Positions 1 through 11,135 of a stretch of 64,000 bases of DNA are shown here, in pieces. Origin of the DNA: Liolophura sinensis. Lineage: Eukaryota; Mollusca; Polyplacophora; Chitonida; Chitonidae. A program made the translations under genes and the position numbers. The stretch spans positions 24,193,127-24,257,126 of the forward strand of contig NC_088297.1 of NCBI RefSeq assembly GCF_032854445.1, given 5' to 3'. Position 1 is the first letter of the stretch; the number at the start of each line of letters is the position of its first letter. Under the pieces are notes generated by a model. It searched no databases and was not told the origin of the DNA. It saw only the letters and a list, made by a program, of their open reading frames with translations.

Positions 1-397
1 GTAGGCGAAGGGAGGACGTAAGCGAAAGGAAAACATAAAATAAAGGAGAAGACAGAAGAGTGAAGAAAGTACGCAAAAAGAAAACATAACAGTTTTGTAG
101 TGGAAACTTTTAAAATGTACAGAGAAGGTCAATTTTAAGTGTACAATTTTTTTATTTTTTTTACTGATGTTGGGCATATCCAATTTCTTGAGATCAGACA
201 CGTTGTATCGTGTTTGAGTAATTAAACCTTCCACCAGTAAACAAGGAAAACGTACAAGTTTAACAGTGTACACTTTCAAAACGTGCACATCTATAGTTAG
301 CACCCCAACCATTTCTTGGGTCACATTAACGGGAGATCTAAATCCTCTGGATGCCCGTTTTTCCCTCCCACTTTGTGGGGATTTTAACTGTACTAAC
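1..397. other. Intron of gene 1, no recognised feature
   Basis: AT-rich sequence downstream (minus strand) of the last receptor exon in the window. I see no exon, SINE or array here. Any further receptor exons lie before position 1. Confidence 0.5.
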
Positions 398-543
398 TTG
401 TTTCCATGAGAAATCCCCAAATACGGCCTCAATGCGATAATAATAAATATTAATGAAGAAATAGTCTCCAGTGGTGTAGCCATGTTTGTGAGCCAGAATC
501 ATCAACGATCGTAAGGTCTCGCCTCTCACAGCGAGAACAATAA
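398..543 (-). CDS. ANF-receptor-like gene, exon 5 (last in window)
   Basis: This is the fifth exon of the natriuretic-peptide-receptor or guanylate-cyclase-like gene, encoding residues 228-275 plus two bases of codon 227. The acceptor is a pyrimidine-rich tract ending in CAG just beyond 543, and the donor GTTAGT occupies 397-392. The peptide reads IVLAVRGETLRSLM, then LAHKHGYTTGDYFFIN. This is the typical ANF_receptor stretch in which a beta strand and a helix are followed by G-x-T-x-G-D-Y. The incoming phase matches the 2169-2421 exon, and the exon ends in phase 0. Its first bases, with the acceptor, have been amplified into the 62-bp array that begins at its edge. The gene continues beyond the window start. 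The family call is firm, but the subtype (NPR, gcy or an orphan receptor) is open. Confidence 0.85.
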
Positions 544-1305
544 CTGAAAAGAAAAAGTGATATTCGTAAAAGATCACAATGTGTCTTCTTTAACAGCGAG
601 ATCAAAAACTGAAAACCGAAGTCACAGTCATTAAAGGTCGCAATGTCTTCTCTCACAGACAGCACAACAACTGAAAAAGTCACATTCGTCAAAGGTCGCA
701 ATGTCTGTCATTTAACAGCGAGGTCAGCCACTGAAAACTAAAGTCACAGTCATCAAAGGTCGCAGTGTCTCTTCTCTCACAGAGAGCACAACAACTGAAG
801 AGTCACATTGGTCAAAGGTTGCAATGTCTGTCCTTTAACTGCGGGCGCAATAAGTGAAAAAAAGTGGTATTCATCAAAGATCACAATGTCTGTATGTTAA
901 TAGCGAGTGGAATAAATGAAAACCAATCACATTCATCAAAAATCGCAGTGTCTCTTCTCTCACGGTGAACACAACAACTTAAACAGTTTCATTTATCAAA
1001 TATCGTAATGTATCCTTTTACCGCCAGCAGAATAATTGAAAACCGCATTCATCAATTAGGCGATTGCAGTGTCTGCCCTAACATTGTCTCAATGATCAAA
1101 ATGCCTTCTCTCCCAACATGAACAATAAGTGAAATGAACATTATGGTTCACCAATAAATAGAATGTGTCTACTGTTAGAACAAGTACGGTAAATGAAAAG
1201 AACGAACAAATTATTGAACAATTAAATTCATACTTGAAGCACAATAACTGAAAAACAAAGTCAGATGCCTAAAAAGTCGTACTGTTTCTCCGAGAATACA
1301 ACATC
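510..1305. repeat. 62-bp tandem array derived from an exon 5 acceptor boundary
   Basis: About 12 diverged units with a spacing of 58-65 bp. Each contains a copy of the exon start plus the polypyrimidine tract and AG of the acceptor, read on the minus strand. Acceptor-equivalent CTG (plus strand) is kept at 544 (the real site), 609, 671, 731, 793 and 1248. It is mutated in copies near 854, 916, 978 and 1036. The first unit is the exon boundary itself. Confidence 0.8.
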
Positions 1306-2168
1306 TGAAAGTGGCTGTAAGGTATCTAGGAGGTTACATTGTCTTTGTTCAAACAGCCGTATTCAAACAGGTGATCACAGGGCAAAGAAATCGGAAGGCG
1401 TGGTTTATGAAGGTCAAGATGTATATTTGCCAGGGATTGACTTAACACCATATTCGATACCAGTTTTATATGTTTAACGCCCCATATTCCATGAGATATC
1501 CCTGGTGTGATGACGTATTTTTTTATTGGAGTACTGAGACACTTTCTGATGTACTGAAACGTACCTGTACAGACCATTTATTATGATAGATGTAAATGTA
1601 GATTGCTTGTTGTATACATATATTAGGGTCAAGTTTGTTGATGGGAGAAAGTTGGCAGAAAGTAGAGTGTGCCAACTCAGTAATTCGTCAATAGGTAATG
1701 GACTTCCGCCAGAAACTATTACTGCCTTCGATCAGTGATCTGATAATAAGACAATATTAAGTTTCTAAGAGCTAAATACTGGGATTAATGCCACAAAACA
1801 CACGTGCGAGAAATCACAAACCATCTTAGACTTCAATCAAAATTTCAAATCATTTTAAAATTGTTAATTTTGATATACCAAGGTAAAAATAAATATTGCT
1901 TGGTATGGTAAATTCTGGGTAAGTTATTATACAACAAATTTCACCTAAAAGAACGGAACGAAACATACCAAATTTAATGATTAAAGTTTTGACTTAGATC
2001 GTTTCGTGAGCCCGTAGACAGTTAAACAACCAGCCACCCAATCAACCAGTCCCTCCACCGATCATTCAATCAATCAATCAATGAATCTCTACATCCATAC
2101 ATCAATCAGTCGGTTTAGTCCACAGGCGTCTTCTTGTCACAATACGACTAAGTAATGACGTGACTTAC
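1306..2168. other. Intron of gene 1
   Basis: AT-rich intron sequence. A short (ATCA)n tract lies near 2060-2083. I recognise nothing else. Confidence 0.5.
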
Positions 2169-2421
2169 TTCTGGAGACCTTGGCCACGTCCTTGAGAATG
2201 TCCTCAAGACTGTCCTCTTGTCCCACGCCCACCTCACGTGACATCGATATACTAAGGTTTTCCTTGTCCGCCTCTTCCGTGATTCCGTCACGTGACAGGA
2301 TCCAGATTTTGTCCTTGTGTACCTCGGAGATAAGCCCGAACCGTGTCCAGCCGTGTTCGTTCATCACACCCACGACCGCCTGTCCAATCACGTTGAAACT
2401 GCCCAGGAACCGAGTCAGAGT
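2169..2421 (-). CDS. ANF-receptor-like gene, exon 4
   Basis: This exon of 84 codons plus one base encodes residues 143-226 of the receptor ectodomain. The acceptor is CTTACAG at 2428-2422 and the donor is GTAAGT at 2168-2163. The peptide starts TLTRFLGSFNVIGQAVVGVM and then reads NEHGWTRFGLIS. That is the canonical ANF_receptor motif in which a helix precedes H/N-x-W-x-R-x-x-L-I. Phase fits both neighbouring exons. No frameshift or stop is seen. The subdomain corresponds to the hinge region of periplasmic-binding-fold ectodomains. Confidence 0.88.
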
Positions 2422-2482
2422 CTGTAAGATGAGGAGCGGAAAGTAGTGAAGAAGGCAAATCAGAGAGTCATCATTCTAATAA

Positions 2483-2815
2483 CACCGGTAATGCCATTCC
2501 GTCTCGACATATTATACTAACACAAGACATGAAACTCCATCCTGGCACATTATACTGACACAAGGCATGACACCCCATCCTGACACATTATACTGACACA
2601 GTACATGACACCCAATCCCAACACATTATCCTAACCACAGACATGACACCCCATCCTTACACATTATGCTACCACCAGACATGACACCGCATCCAGGCAC
2701 ATTATGCTAACACCAGACATGGCACCCCATCCTGACATATTATATTGATACCGCCGGCATGACATTCTTTCACATCATACTCGCACCAATAATGACATTC
2801 CGTCACATTATAACT
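2483..2815. repeat. 38-bp tandem array
   Basis: About 8-9 units of CATGACACCCCATCCTGACA type alternating with ACATTATACTGACACA. Period 38 is measured between ACATTA starts at 2547, 2585 and 2623. It lies in the intron next to exon 4. One isolated related unit occurs at 11945-11990. Confidence 0.85.
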
Positions 2816-2827
2816 GACACAATTTTG

Positions 2828-3094
2828 CAGTGCCTCTGTGGCCTAGGTGGTTAGCATGCCAGCGCAGCGCAATATCTCAAGAGCCTTTCACCAACGTGGT
2901 CCTGGGAGTTCAAGCCTTGTTAAATTCCTGTCCGTATGTGGGAATTGGAAGATCTTCAAGCAATTAGCGGGTGGTCGTAGGTATTTCCCGGGTCCTGCCC
3001 GGTTTCCTCACACCATATTGCTGAACGCCCTTGTATAAGTGAAATATTCTTAAGTACGTCATGAAACAGCAATGGAATAAATAAATAAATACAT
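2828..3094 (+). mobile_element. tRNA-derived SINE, near full length
   Basis: It has a tRNA-like head (GTGGCCTAGGTGGTTAGC A-box region, then GGGAGTTCAAGCC as B box) and a body with TTTCCCGGGTCCTGCCCGGT. The tail reads GTATAAGTGAAATATTCTT and ends in (AAAT)n. Same family as 26469, 26880, 42246 and 58318, but more diverged. Confidence 0.85.
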
Positions 3095-3196
3095 GCACAG
3101 CGTACTTGAAATCCTAGCTCTGTGTACGACATACTGCCACATTTGCCAGGGAAGTGTGGCCTCATTCATTTCTGATATCACAGAGCACAGTGGAAG

Positions 3197-3412
3197 TTAT
3201 TTATTTATTTATTTGATTGGTGTTTTACGCCGTGCCTCAAGAATATTTCACTTATACGAGGGCGGTCAGCATTATGGTGGGTGGAAACCGGGCAGAGCCC
3301 GGGGGAAACCCACGACTATCCGCGGGAAACCCACGACCGTCCGCAGGAAACCCACGACCATCTGCAGGAAACCCACGACCATCCGCAGGAAACCCACGAC
3401 CATCCGAAGCAA
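3197..3412 (-). mobile_element. 5'-truncated SINE with internal 21-bp expansion
   Basis: The minus-oriented tail begins with (TTTA)n followed by TTGGTGTTTTACGCCGT, then the body to the CCGGGCAGAGCCCGGG block. From 3298 to 3405 the body segment GGAAACCCACGACCATCCGC is repeated about five times in tandem. The rest of the SINE head is missing. Confidence 0.82.
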
Positions 3413-3636
3413 TGGAAGTTAATAGAGTCCGCCGAAATTTTGATTTTGGATTAAACAGGTACCCGGCAAATCTACGTACTAACCAAACAAGAGAGATCTG
3501 AATTCCAACAGGCAAGTTAAAGCCTGGCAACTTCCGACATGAGCTATTCTTCCCTCAGTTAATAGCAGTTACAACAGGCAAGAAACTCCTCATAGAAATT
3601 ATACACACACTGGAAGCTACCATTTTTCATTCTCAC

Positions 3637-3800
3637 CTTATAAACGTCTTTGTTTTGCATCAGTCGGTCTTGACAAACTCCGGAGAAGATAGGCAAGTTC
3701 CGGTAGGCGGCGAGTTTAGCGACTACGTCACACACGCCCGAGCACTGCGGACCAATAAGAGCCGTGTAATTATACTTCTCCAGTCGAGATGATGCAATAC
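3637..3800 (-). CDS. ANF-receptor-like gene, exon 3
   Basis: Encodes the last two bases of codon 88 and residues 89-142. The acceptor TTTTCAG lies immediately beyond 3800, and the donor GTGAG is at 3636-3632. The peptide contains YTALIGPQCSGVCDVVAKLA followed by AYRNLPIFSGV. G-P-x-C-S followed by a helix and N/R-x-P-x-F/I is a hallmark of class I ligand-binding ectodomains (natriuretic-peptide receptors, receptor guanylate cyclases, ionotropic glutamate receptors). Cysteines at 107, 111 and 130 are disulphide candidates. A YNYT sequon sits at residue 98. Confidence 0.9.
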
Positions 3801-4261
3801 CTGAAAAGCAGAAGAAAAACACTATACAATGAAATAAAATCATCCGCACAAAAGAAAAAGAAAAACTATTAGGCTTCAGGTGTAGAAATAAAGAAAAGGA
3901 TTTTGGAAATAAAATGAAATAGAACGAATAGAAACTCATTCAAATGGAAATAAAAACAGATAAAATAGACAAAGAGAATGACTATTACCTTGTAACGTAA
4001 AAAGTAACGTAATGAGTAACACATTACTGCACGATTTTACCATTTTACCTTTATTCTCAAGCCAGCAAACAGTTGCATTAAAGTAAAACAAAGTCAGTGC
4101 AGACCATACTAGACTATGGGCTGAGCTCGCTAACAAGTTCCACGAAGGTCCCTGTTATTCCATAACTTTTTGGTTTTAAAATTAATATTTATATAACACG
4201 GACACCTTTATTAATTTTTCATTTTATTACATTATGCGGTGATATAACGTGAGAAGAAAAA
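3801..4261. other. Intron of gene 1, AT-rich
   Basis: A- and T-rich sequence without a recognisable element. Confidence 0.4.
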
Positions 4262-4495
4262 TTTTATTACGTCACACTTTTATTACGTCACACTGTCTTG
4301 ATACACTATATTGTGACAGTTACATTACTCGTGTATTATTACACTGCACCGTGGATGCTACATTACACGGTGGGGGCTACATTGCCTATGTATTATTACA
4401 TTACACAGTGTAAGTTATATTATTCATGTATTTATTACATTATGCAGTGGAAGTTACATAACTCATGTATTATTACATAACACGGTGGGTGTTAC
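4262..4495. repeat. ~38-bp degenerate array, first block
   Basis: Repeats of GTATTATTACATTACACGGT type. GTATTATTAC starts occur at 4333 and 4390, and related starts at 4428 and 4466. The same unit reappears at 4800-4980 after an interruption of about 300 bp. Confidence 0.7.
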
Positions 4496-4704
4496 TTGTT
4501 TAGCTGAGATACTTGTTTAATTGTTATTTAACATGGAACTCATTCACGGACTATGAATTTGAACTTTGATATGGAATTCATGCCTGGAATATTCATTGTC
4601 TGCCCGGCATCATTGAAAACTGATGACCGCTTCTCTCTTGTGAGTTACCAGCTTTATTTCTTATTTGTATAATTTCTTACATTCCTTTGTCTTTGGGAGT
4701 TAGT

Positions 4705-4790
4705 GTTAAACGTTGTTTTGGAAATGGATCTTGCGATTATCGACTTGGAACGCCTTTTACGGACTACGAATGGTATATGAATGTCCGACT
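4705..4790 (+). repeat. Dispersed repeat, pair with 47425-47505
   Basis: GTTGTTTTGGAAATGGATCT and CGACTTGGAACGCC recur in inverse orientation near 47425-47505. It is an unclassified dispersed repeat that interrupts two blocks of the neighbouring array. Confidence 0.5.
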
Positions 4791-4799
4791 TCACGCTTA

Positions 4800-4980
4800 T
4801 ATTTACATTACTCGTGTATTAATATATAACGCGGTGGGTGTTACATTACTTGTGTATTATTACGTAACTCGTGGGTGTTATATTGCTCGGTGGGTGTTAC
4901 ATTACTCATGTATTATTTACATTACACGGTGGGTGTTACATTACCCCTACATCATTACATAACACGGTGTAGCACGTTCC
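4800..4980. repeat. ~38-bp degenerate array, second block
   Basis: The same unit as 4262-4495, with ACATTACTCGTGTATTA and CGGTGGGTGTTACATTAC motifs repeated about five times. Confidence 0.7.
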
Positions 4981-4989
4981 ATCCCTTGG

Positions 4990-5750
4990 TGTCTTCACCG
5001 CGGTCTAGCGTCAAAAGTCGCCTAATTGTAGGTAATAAATACATCAGTAGTTTTTTGTTGCCTTCCAAGGTTTTCTGAAAGCCTTTAGTTGCACAATGAA
5101 CATAAAGTGAAATATCCGGAAGAAAAACTTAAAACACCGAATCAAATCCATCAATCAAATCGAATCAAAACTAAGACGTTTCAGATATTCTAACCTTAAG
5201 TCGAAAAACGTAATGTTTTTTATCAGATCTAGATACCCGCTTTAACAGATTGTGGCGTCTTTGTTGTCGACGACACTGTCTCCAAAAATTATGGGGGGAG
5301 GGGGGAGGAGGTTTGTCAGATGAAAGACATTCTAAACGATCGTGCCATCCATTGTTATGTCTTTACGCCAGATCGTAAATTATTGCATACAAAATGTAGC
5401 TGGCAACATTCGATGAGTTTTGCATGCATCATGTAATTAGCAGCCTGTGGAGAATCAACACGTAATAACGACATTAAAACATAAATATGTGTGTCTCATC
5501 TCATTCATAGTCGATCCATCAAGCCGGAGGCACAGTCCAATTTCCCATCCTTCAGAGTACAGGATGTGTGATATGCAAAAGGACGGCGCATCCGTTCAGG
5601 TGAGGCAAGAATAGTAAGAGAATGCAAAGCGTTTATGAAATGCATCTGCTCATTGTGTAGGTTATGTACCAGGTGTTTTGATAATTGACAGTATTAACAC
5701 ACTGTTTAAATGTTAAGGTGAATTTTGGGAACCATATTGATAGTTGTTAA
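4990..5750. other. Intron of gene 1, no recognised feature
   Basis: Unique-looking sequence with a G-rich run near 5295-5310. No exon or repeat was recognised. Confidence 0.4.
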
Positions 5751-5860
5751 TGTGGAGGTACCACTGTGGGAGAGTAAAGATGAGAAACCGGCTTGTTCAA
5801 CTCTCAGATTAGCGTTGGGCTTTACAGAATATCAGACAAAGAAACAAAATAAACTAATAA
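5751..5860 (-). mobile_element. LTR-like fragment, pair with the 46.4-kb copy
   Basis: Read on the minus strand, this ends in GTGGTACCTCCACA and contains ACAAGCC, TTTCTCATCTTTACTC and the preceding TTGTTTCTTTGTCTGATAT. It matches the end of a longer LTR-like sequence at 46340-46443. Both copies end in CA at the same point, which suggests a genuine element terminus. Only about 110 bp are alignable by eye. Confidence 0.5.
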
Positions 5861-7212
5861 TGCAACTGACAATATACCCAAATCAATACAAATAATTACA
5901 AAAATATATAGTCTCTTATTAATACAGCGTCTATATGCGGATGGAATATTCCGGCTTCCATCGGCGAGTCAGTCCACGTAAATATAGAATCCACAATTAA
6001 GAGATATTTCTTAATATCACTAAAAATTCAAAGGGACCAGGGGACCACCATTCTTGCGTATGGCGTTACACAATAGTCAACTAAACAAATAAAGAAATAT
6101 GCATGTCACGCATTGCTATAGGGGCGTGGCTCAATCAGCCCCATGGAGTGCTGAATCCACGGGGCAGTTCACACATGTCCACGGATATTCTTTGATGCTC
6201 CTGACTTCCGGTTTACCGTTTCCGGTTCCACGTGCTACATCACGCCAGTGAAAGTTTAAGTTGCACACGTCTACCTCCAAGTTCGACTCAAAATTCCATT
6301 GTTGTGCGTTTTACCTCTTGAAAGAAAGTTTTAAAACAAACATCGAACAAAGGGAAAACTAGGTGTCTTTGTCTTTTGGCTCATCCATATACCTTACCTT
6401 GTTTTAAGGATTTCTTGGTAAACATATATTGCTGTGGAGCAGTAGCCACTCCAAGCTGTGACTGGATCCTGCGACACGCGGGAATAAACATGTCCCGCTG
6501 TTCGTCACGAACGAGATGTGTCTCATTGCCTTATTTTATCGTTAAATTGATTTGTCCTAAGCCTATTGACACATGACTATGTTACCTGTGATGTTCTAGC
6601 TTAAGCCGTTAAGTCATTGTGTTTTGTGCTACACTATCCCCAGAATGAGTCGGTAAAGATGCGTATGTTTGTTTTCTATAACTACCAAACACGTACGATC
6701 AATACATTTAAACGCATCTTCTTTCGTAAGCTTTACTCCCCTACTTGTCGTACTTGTCATTCTCAACTAAGGTCTAAAAACGCCTCATTACAGTGTGGAC
6801 AACGCAATTATTCTCCTGGGGCACCTGTTTTGTTGTGCTGTAAAATTGGAATGGGATAACAATACGTCGTGACAGCGACATCACGATCGCCGGATATCAA
6901 GCAATCACCCTTGACAGTCATGCTAGACATGCATGTTTAATTAAAAATACATTTCCTTGACTGATTTGTCATCTCTATAAGGCTCACGTCACATTATCGG
7001 GACCTTTACTGTGCATGTTATACTACACACGCCTATATCCATCATCTCAAGGCTCTCAGAATCACAATGGGTTTAAAGCCTGTTAATTTTGTGGTCGGAG
7101 CTAATTTTGTGGCTAATATCAGCTTTCGCAAAGGCCACATCATAAATAAAGTACTGAATGTGATGCTAAACAATACCTTTTTAATCGTTCCAGTGAAAAA
7201 TTTATTTATTAA
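5861..7212. other. Intron of gene 1, no recognised feature
   Basis: Mixed-composition intron sequence. Small open frames here show no family resemblance. Confidence 0.4.
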
Positions 7213-7410
7213 TTATTTATTCATTTATTTATTTAATTGGTGTTTTACGCTGTACTCAAGAATATTTTATTTATTCAACGGCGGCCAGCTGGACAAAGCC
7301 CCGGGGAAACTCACGTACGGCCTGTGAGGAAACCAGAAAGAGCAGGACTCCCAGCAACCTCATTGCTGAGAGGCGCATTAACCTCCTCGGCCACGGAGGC
7401 CACGGCGTTT
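7213..7410 (-). mobile_element. tRNA-derived SINE, diverged
   Basis: The (TTTA)n tail is followed by AATTGGTGTTTTACGCTGT and the body GGCGGCCAGC. On the minus strand it ends in a tRNA-like head with GGCCTCCGTGGCCGAGGAGG. The middle is shortened compared with the 26469 copy. Confidence 0.75.
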
Positions 7411-7814
7411 TACCGCAGATCTAATGTAAAGTTCCGCTTGTCAGTTTTATAGTTCAAAAGACAAATAGTAGAAGTGAATAAAAACACTTCATTAATCATT
7501 TAACTATTTAGCTCGGCAGGAACTTCCTGTGTAACGTATGGCTTATAGAGAATGGTAAATATCACGTGGGTATATAGATTTAAACATGAACACGCAGAGG
7601 TACTCGATAATTCAGGAGTTTCATAACATGTATAAATGAAGAGTGCTGCAAATGGCAAAAAACTGCATAATTTATAAGCTGAAATGAGAACCAAAACGTG
7701 TACACTGGGAGTTCTTTTTTTTTCATTTTTCCATCATCATAATGTCTCTCTCAGGCGAATAACAAAATACAAATGCTCTTTTGTAGGATTTAACTTTTTT
7801 ATAGTGTGTCCTCG

Positions 7815-7885
7815 TCAGAAGTATTCCTCTCCGGCCGAACGTAGGAAGGTCTGCAACAACCCGCGGATGGTTGTTGCTGACCAAC
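7815..7885 (+). mobile_element. SINE body fragment next to a MITE
   Basis: Contains CTCTCCGGCCG, a degenerate GTGGGAAGGTCTG equivalent and CGCGGATGGTTGT, which match the internal part of the common SINE. Head and tail are absent. The 146-bp palindromic element follows 22 bp later. Confidence 0.6.
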
Positions 7886-7906
7886 TCACAAAAGACTTAC
7901 AGAGCT

Positions 7907-8052
7907 GGGCCCGCTTTCACAAAACTTCCTAAATCACTTTTTGTAACTTTTCGCGTAAATCACGTCGCCTTGTGGCAATATAACCTAGACAAGTTCTGTT
8001 ACCAAAAAAATTGCGAGAAGTATGACTTCCGAAGTTTTGTGAAAGTGGCCCC
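7907..8052. mobile_element. 146-bp MITE-like palindromic element
   Basis: The left end GGGCCCGCTTTCACAAAACT and the right end (read inverted) GGGGCCACTTTCACAAAACT form ~22-bp terminal inverted repeats. Inner sequence is also partly self-complementary. No coding capacity. The short length and near-palindromic build fit a non-autonomous DNA transposon. Confidence 0.72.
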
Positions 8053-8900
8053 GGAGGTTAAAACCCAACTGGTCTCACAAGATCACTGTCCATGGGATCA
8101 TTCTGACCGCACCGGAAATGATGTCAATAAACGCTCAGAAGTCTCACAGCTTTTCTGTGTTTTCACCCCAAAAAACAGGTGCTTTCTTTTCTTGCACAGT
8201 GCAAATTGTAATGTCCGTAGTTCAGATATGTTCTTTTTGTGTAGATCCTGCATCCGAATGTTTTAAACACGTGGTAATTTTTATTAACGATTGATTATTA
8301 TCATTATTATTTAATGAAATATGTAAATTTTAAACCCAGAATGACCTCCTTTTGTTCATTAACGCTGAGAATATAGTTTATGAATGCTGTAAATGTTTTA
8401 ATGTCCTAAACATTGCTAACCCTGTTTATGTTAGGCGCGCAGAATAAAACTTGCTAAAACATGTATATGCGCCATTCCAAATTAATGTCATAACGGTAAG
8501 TCTTTCACCCCATAAAGTTGAAAATAATAGGATCGTGGGTAAATTTGGTGCGTGACAGCATGCACTTTCGGAGACGCGGTTTGAATGAATAAATGAAAGG
8601 TTAGTGTTTCATGCCACATTGGCAACGTTTTACCAATATCACAATAAGAGTCTGCTAGAAAATAGTTCTAGCCGTCGGCATGAGATCTCACAAAATCTGA
8701 ACGATCAATAAATAAACGCCTTTTAGGACTCGCCAAAAACATAAAAACATGGCCAAAGAAGCCTGTGACGAGAGTACACAGTATCTGGTCACACACACAC
8801 GAAATCGATGAGGCGTAAAGACAGTGAGAAAACGGCCGTTGGGTCACACATGACAGGGTAAGTTGTAATGAAAGTGCCATAATCGGTATTCTTACAATCG
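8053..8900. other. Intron of gene 1, no recognised feature
   Basis: No exon, SINE or array recognised. Confidence 0.4.
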
Positions 8901-8904
8901 CGGC

Positions 8905-9124
8905 TAGAGCGGTCGCAGTGAATTCAAGTCTAGCTCATGCTGGCTTCCTCTCCGGCTGTAAGTGGTGAGGTCTTTCAGCAGCCTGCGGACGGTCGTGGGC
9001 TTCCTCGGGGCTTCGACCGGTTTGCTCCCACCATAATGCTGGCCTCCGTCGTATAAGTGAAATATTCTTGAGTACGGCGTAAAACACCAATCAAATAAAC
9101 AAATAAATGAATAAATAAATAAAT
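8905..9124 (+). mobile_element. tRNA-derived SINE, 5' truncated
   Basis: Starts within the head (CGGTCGCAGTGAATTCAAGT) and continues through CTCATGCTGGCTTCCTCTCC and CACCATAATGCTGGC. It ends with AAGTGAAATATTCTTGAGTA, AACACCAATCAAATAAA and an (AAAT)n tail. Confidence 0.88.
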
Positions 9125-9589
9125 GCAAGTGCGATCAGTGGGCATTTTGTCGCTTATTTAAGACAGGCGTATACATTTATGACACTTGATTGTAGCACTA
9201 ACGACATCCATCAATATCATGTCGCGGATGGATATTGCGTGACTGCAGTTCACAGGTTAAATTATATATTATATACAGCTATATCTCCATTAATGTTGCA
9301 TCTGGACACATCATATTTGATACATTATTGGCACTTTATGCAGCCTTTCAAGTGATACCAGTACTGCCCGGTTTTAACACCAGGGCACGCTTCTGTAAAT
9401 AGCAGCCTGAATCGCTTGAGTGACATTTAGCATTTGACTCTCCGATGAGTTGTGTAGGTGGCAGATACCTTGGTTAGTATACAGGCTATAACACAAGGGA
9501 AACTTTAGATAAAGGCAATGCACGAAACAGTAAGCGTTGGGAAAAAACATTAGGTAAAGATAAGAACTGTTAAGATTAGAAATCGGGCA

Positions 9590-10095
9590 AGATATAGGTT
9601 ATGTTCAGAAAACAGATACAGTTCCAAGGTATGTCGAAAAGACACAGACCCTCTTCGAAAAGACATGTCAAGGTATAGCAACTCTTCGAAAACATATCAG
9701 ACAAGACGCCACAGATCTACAAAACTATATCACTGGAGCTCCTAGGAAATATATGAGACATATATTTAGTTTAGCATGAAACTAAATAAAATTCACTCAA
9801 GGTATAGATCCAATTTGGAATTATATTAGCCAAATTTACATTTACAAAATACATCAGGTCAGATATAGGAACTCTTCAAAAACTTTTTCATACATGATTA
9901 AACACCTCCTTCAAAAATATATAGGACCAGTAAGAAAATATGTGAAATAAGACATAGCTATGGAGCCAGTGAAATGACTTTAATCCAGACAAAGGAATTC
10001 TTCGCAAATTTTGTCAGACAAGACATGGCAGCTTTCCATGATATATCAGACAAGACGGTACCCGACGAAAAAATGTCAGACAAGACATAGCTATG
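9590..10095. repeat. Degenerate ~50-60-bp array
   Basis: Repeated motifs TCTTCGAAAA, ATATCAGACAAGACA and AGACATAGCTATG recur about nine times with variable spacing. This is an old, decayed tandem array in the receptor intron. Confidence 0.55.
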
Positions 10096-10107
10096 ATGTT
10101 CCTGAAA

Positions 10108-10275
10108 AAAAAATTAACGCCGTGGCCCTCATTGGCTGTCTGCTTAGGCCTTGTGCTAGCTACAACCAATCAATCTTGGATCTATGAAGTCGGGGTTTCA
10201 AATCCCACAGAGAAAGGCCACAGTTTTACGTCAGGTGTTGTTACGGTAGCTTCTGAGGGTATTAATACACAAACA
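10108..10275 (+). other. Possible tRNA-like repeat fragment
   Basis: CCGTGGCCCTCATTGGCTGT is followed downstream by GGGGTTTCAAATCCC, which resembles a Pol III B box. It may be a decayed SINE of another family. Weak. Confidence 0.3.
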
Positions 10276-10734
10276 CGTGACCTACCTAATTGAAAAACTG
10301 TGAGAAAAACCATAAACACAAATTAGATAAATGAACAGCTCAGGTTTATACCAATATTAATCCTCACATGAACCGAGAGGAATTAGACGTGGTAATTAGC
10401 TCCTGTGCACGCATGATTGACCAATATGTTGTGGTCACGGCAAACAACAGGGAGTATGAACCTGGTGAATCCATTTGACAGAGCAAGGCGCACGTAGAAA
10501 TGGGGGAGGTGGGGTGTGGAGGTAGGCTGTGTGGGGTGAAGTGAGAGGGGAGGGGGGGGGGCGGTAGACACGACGCCATAGCGGTACAGGAACACTCTGT
10601 GACTTGTCCAGCCACACTCTGATTCTGTTTACATGAAGTACAAAGCAGAAGGCTCTTCCAGACGCTGTCATCTCTCTTTGCACACATATCCAACTCACAG
10701 CACCAAGCACACAACCATGCACACGTTCCCAACA

Positions 10735-11135
10735 GTTTGTAAAAATATTTGTAGTAACGTATTTGTCAAAAAGTGTTTGTAGTAACGTATTGGTCATAAA
10801 GTATTTGTAGTAACGCATTTGACATAAAATATTTGTTGTAACGTATTTGTCATAAAGTATTTGTTGTAACGTATTTGTCATAAAGTATTTGTTGTAACGT
10901 ATTTGTCATAAAGTATTTGTTGTAACGTATTTGTCATAAAGTATTTGTAGTAACGTATTTGTCGTAAAGGATTTGTAGTAACGTATTTGTCGTAAAGTAT
11001 TTGTTGTAACGTATTTGTCGTAAAGTATTTGTTGTAACGTATTTGTCATAAAGTATTTGTAGGAACGTATTTGTCATAAGTAATTGTTGGAACGTATTTG
11101 TCATAAAGTATTTGTTGTAACGTATTTGTCATAAC
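10735..11135. repeat. 28-bp tandem array
   Basis: About 14 units built of AAAGTATTTGTTGTAACGTA plus TTTGTCAT. The TTGTTG/TTGTAG variants are interspersed. It lies in a long intron of gene 1. Confidence 0.9.
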
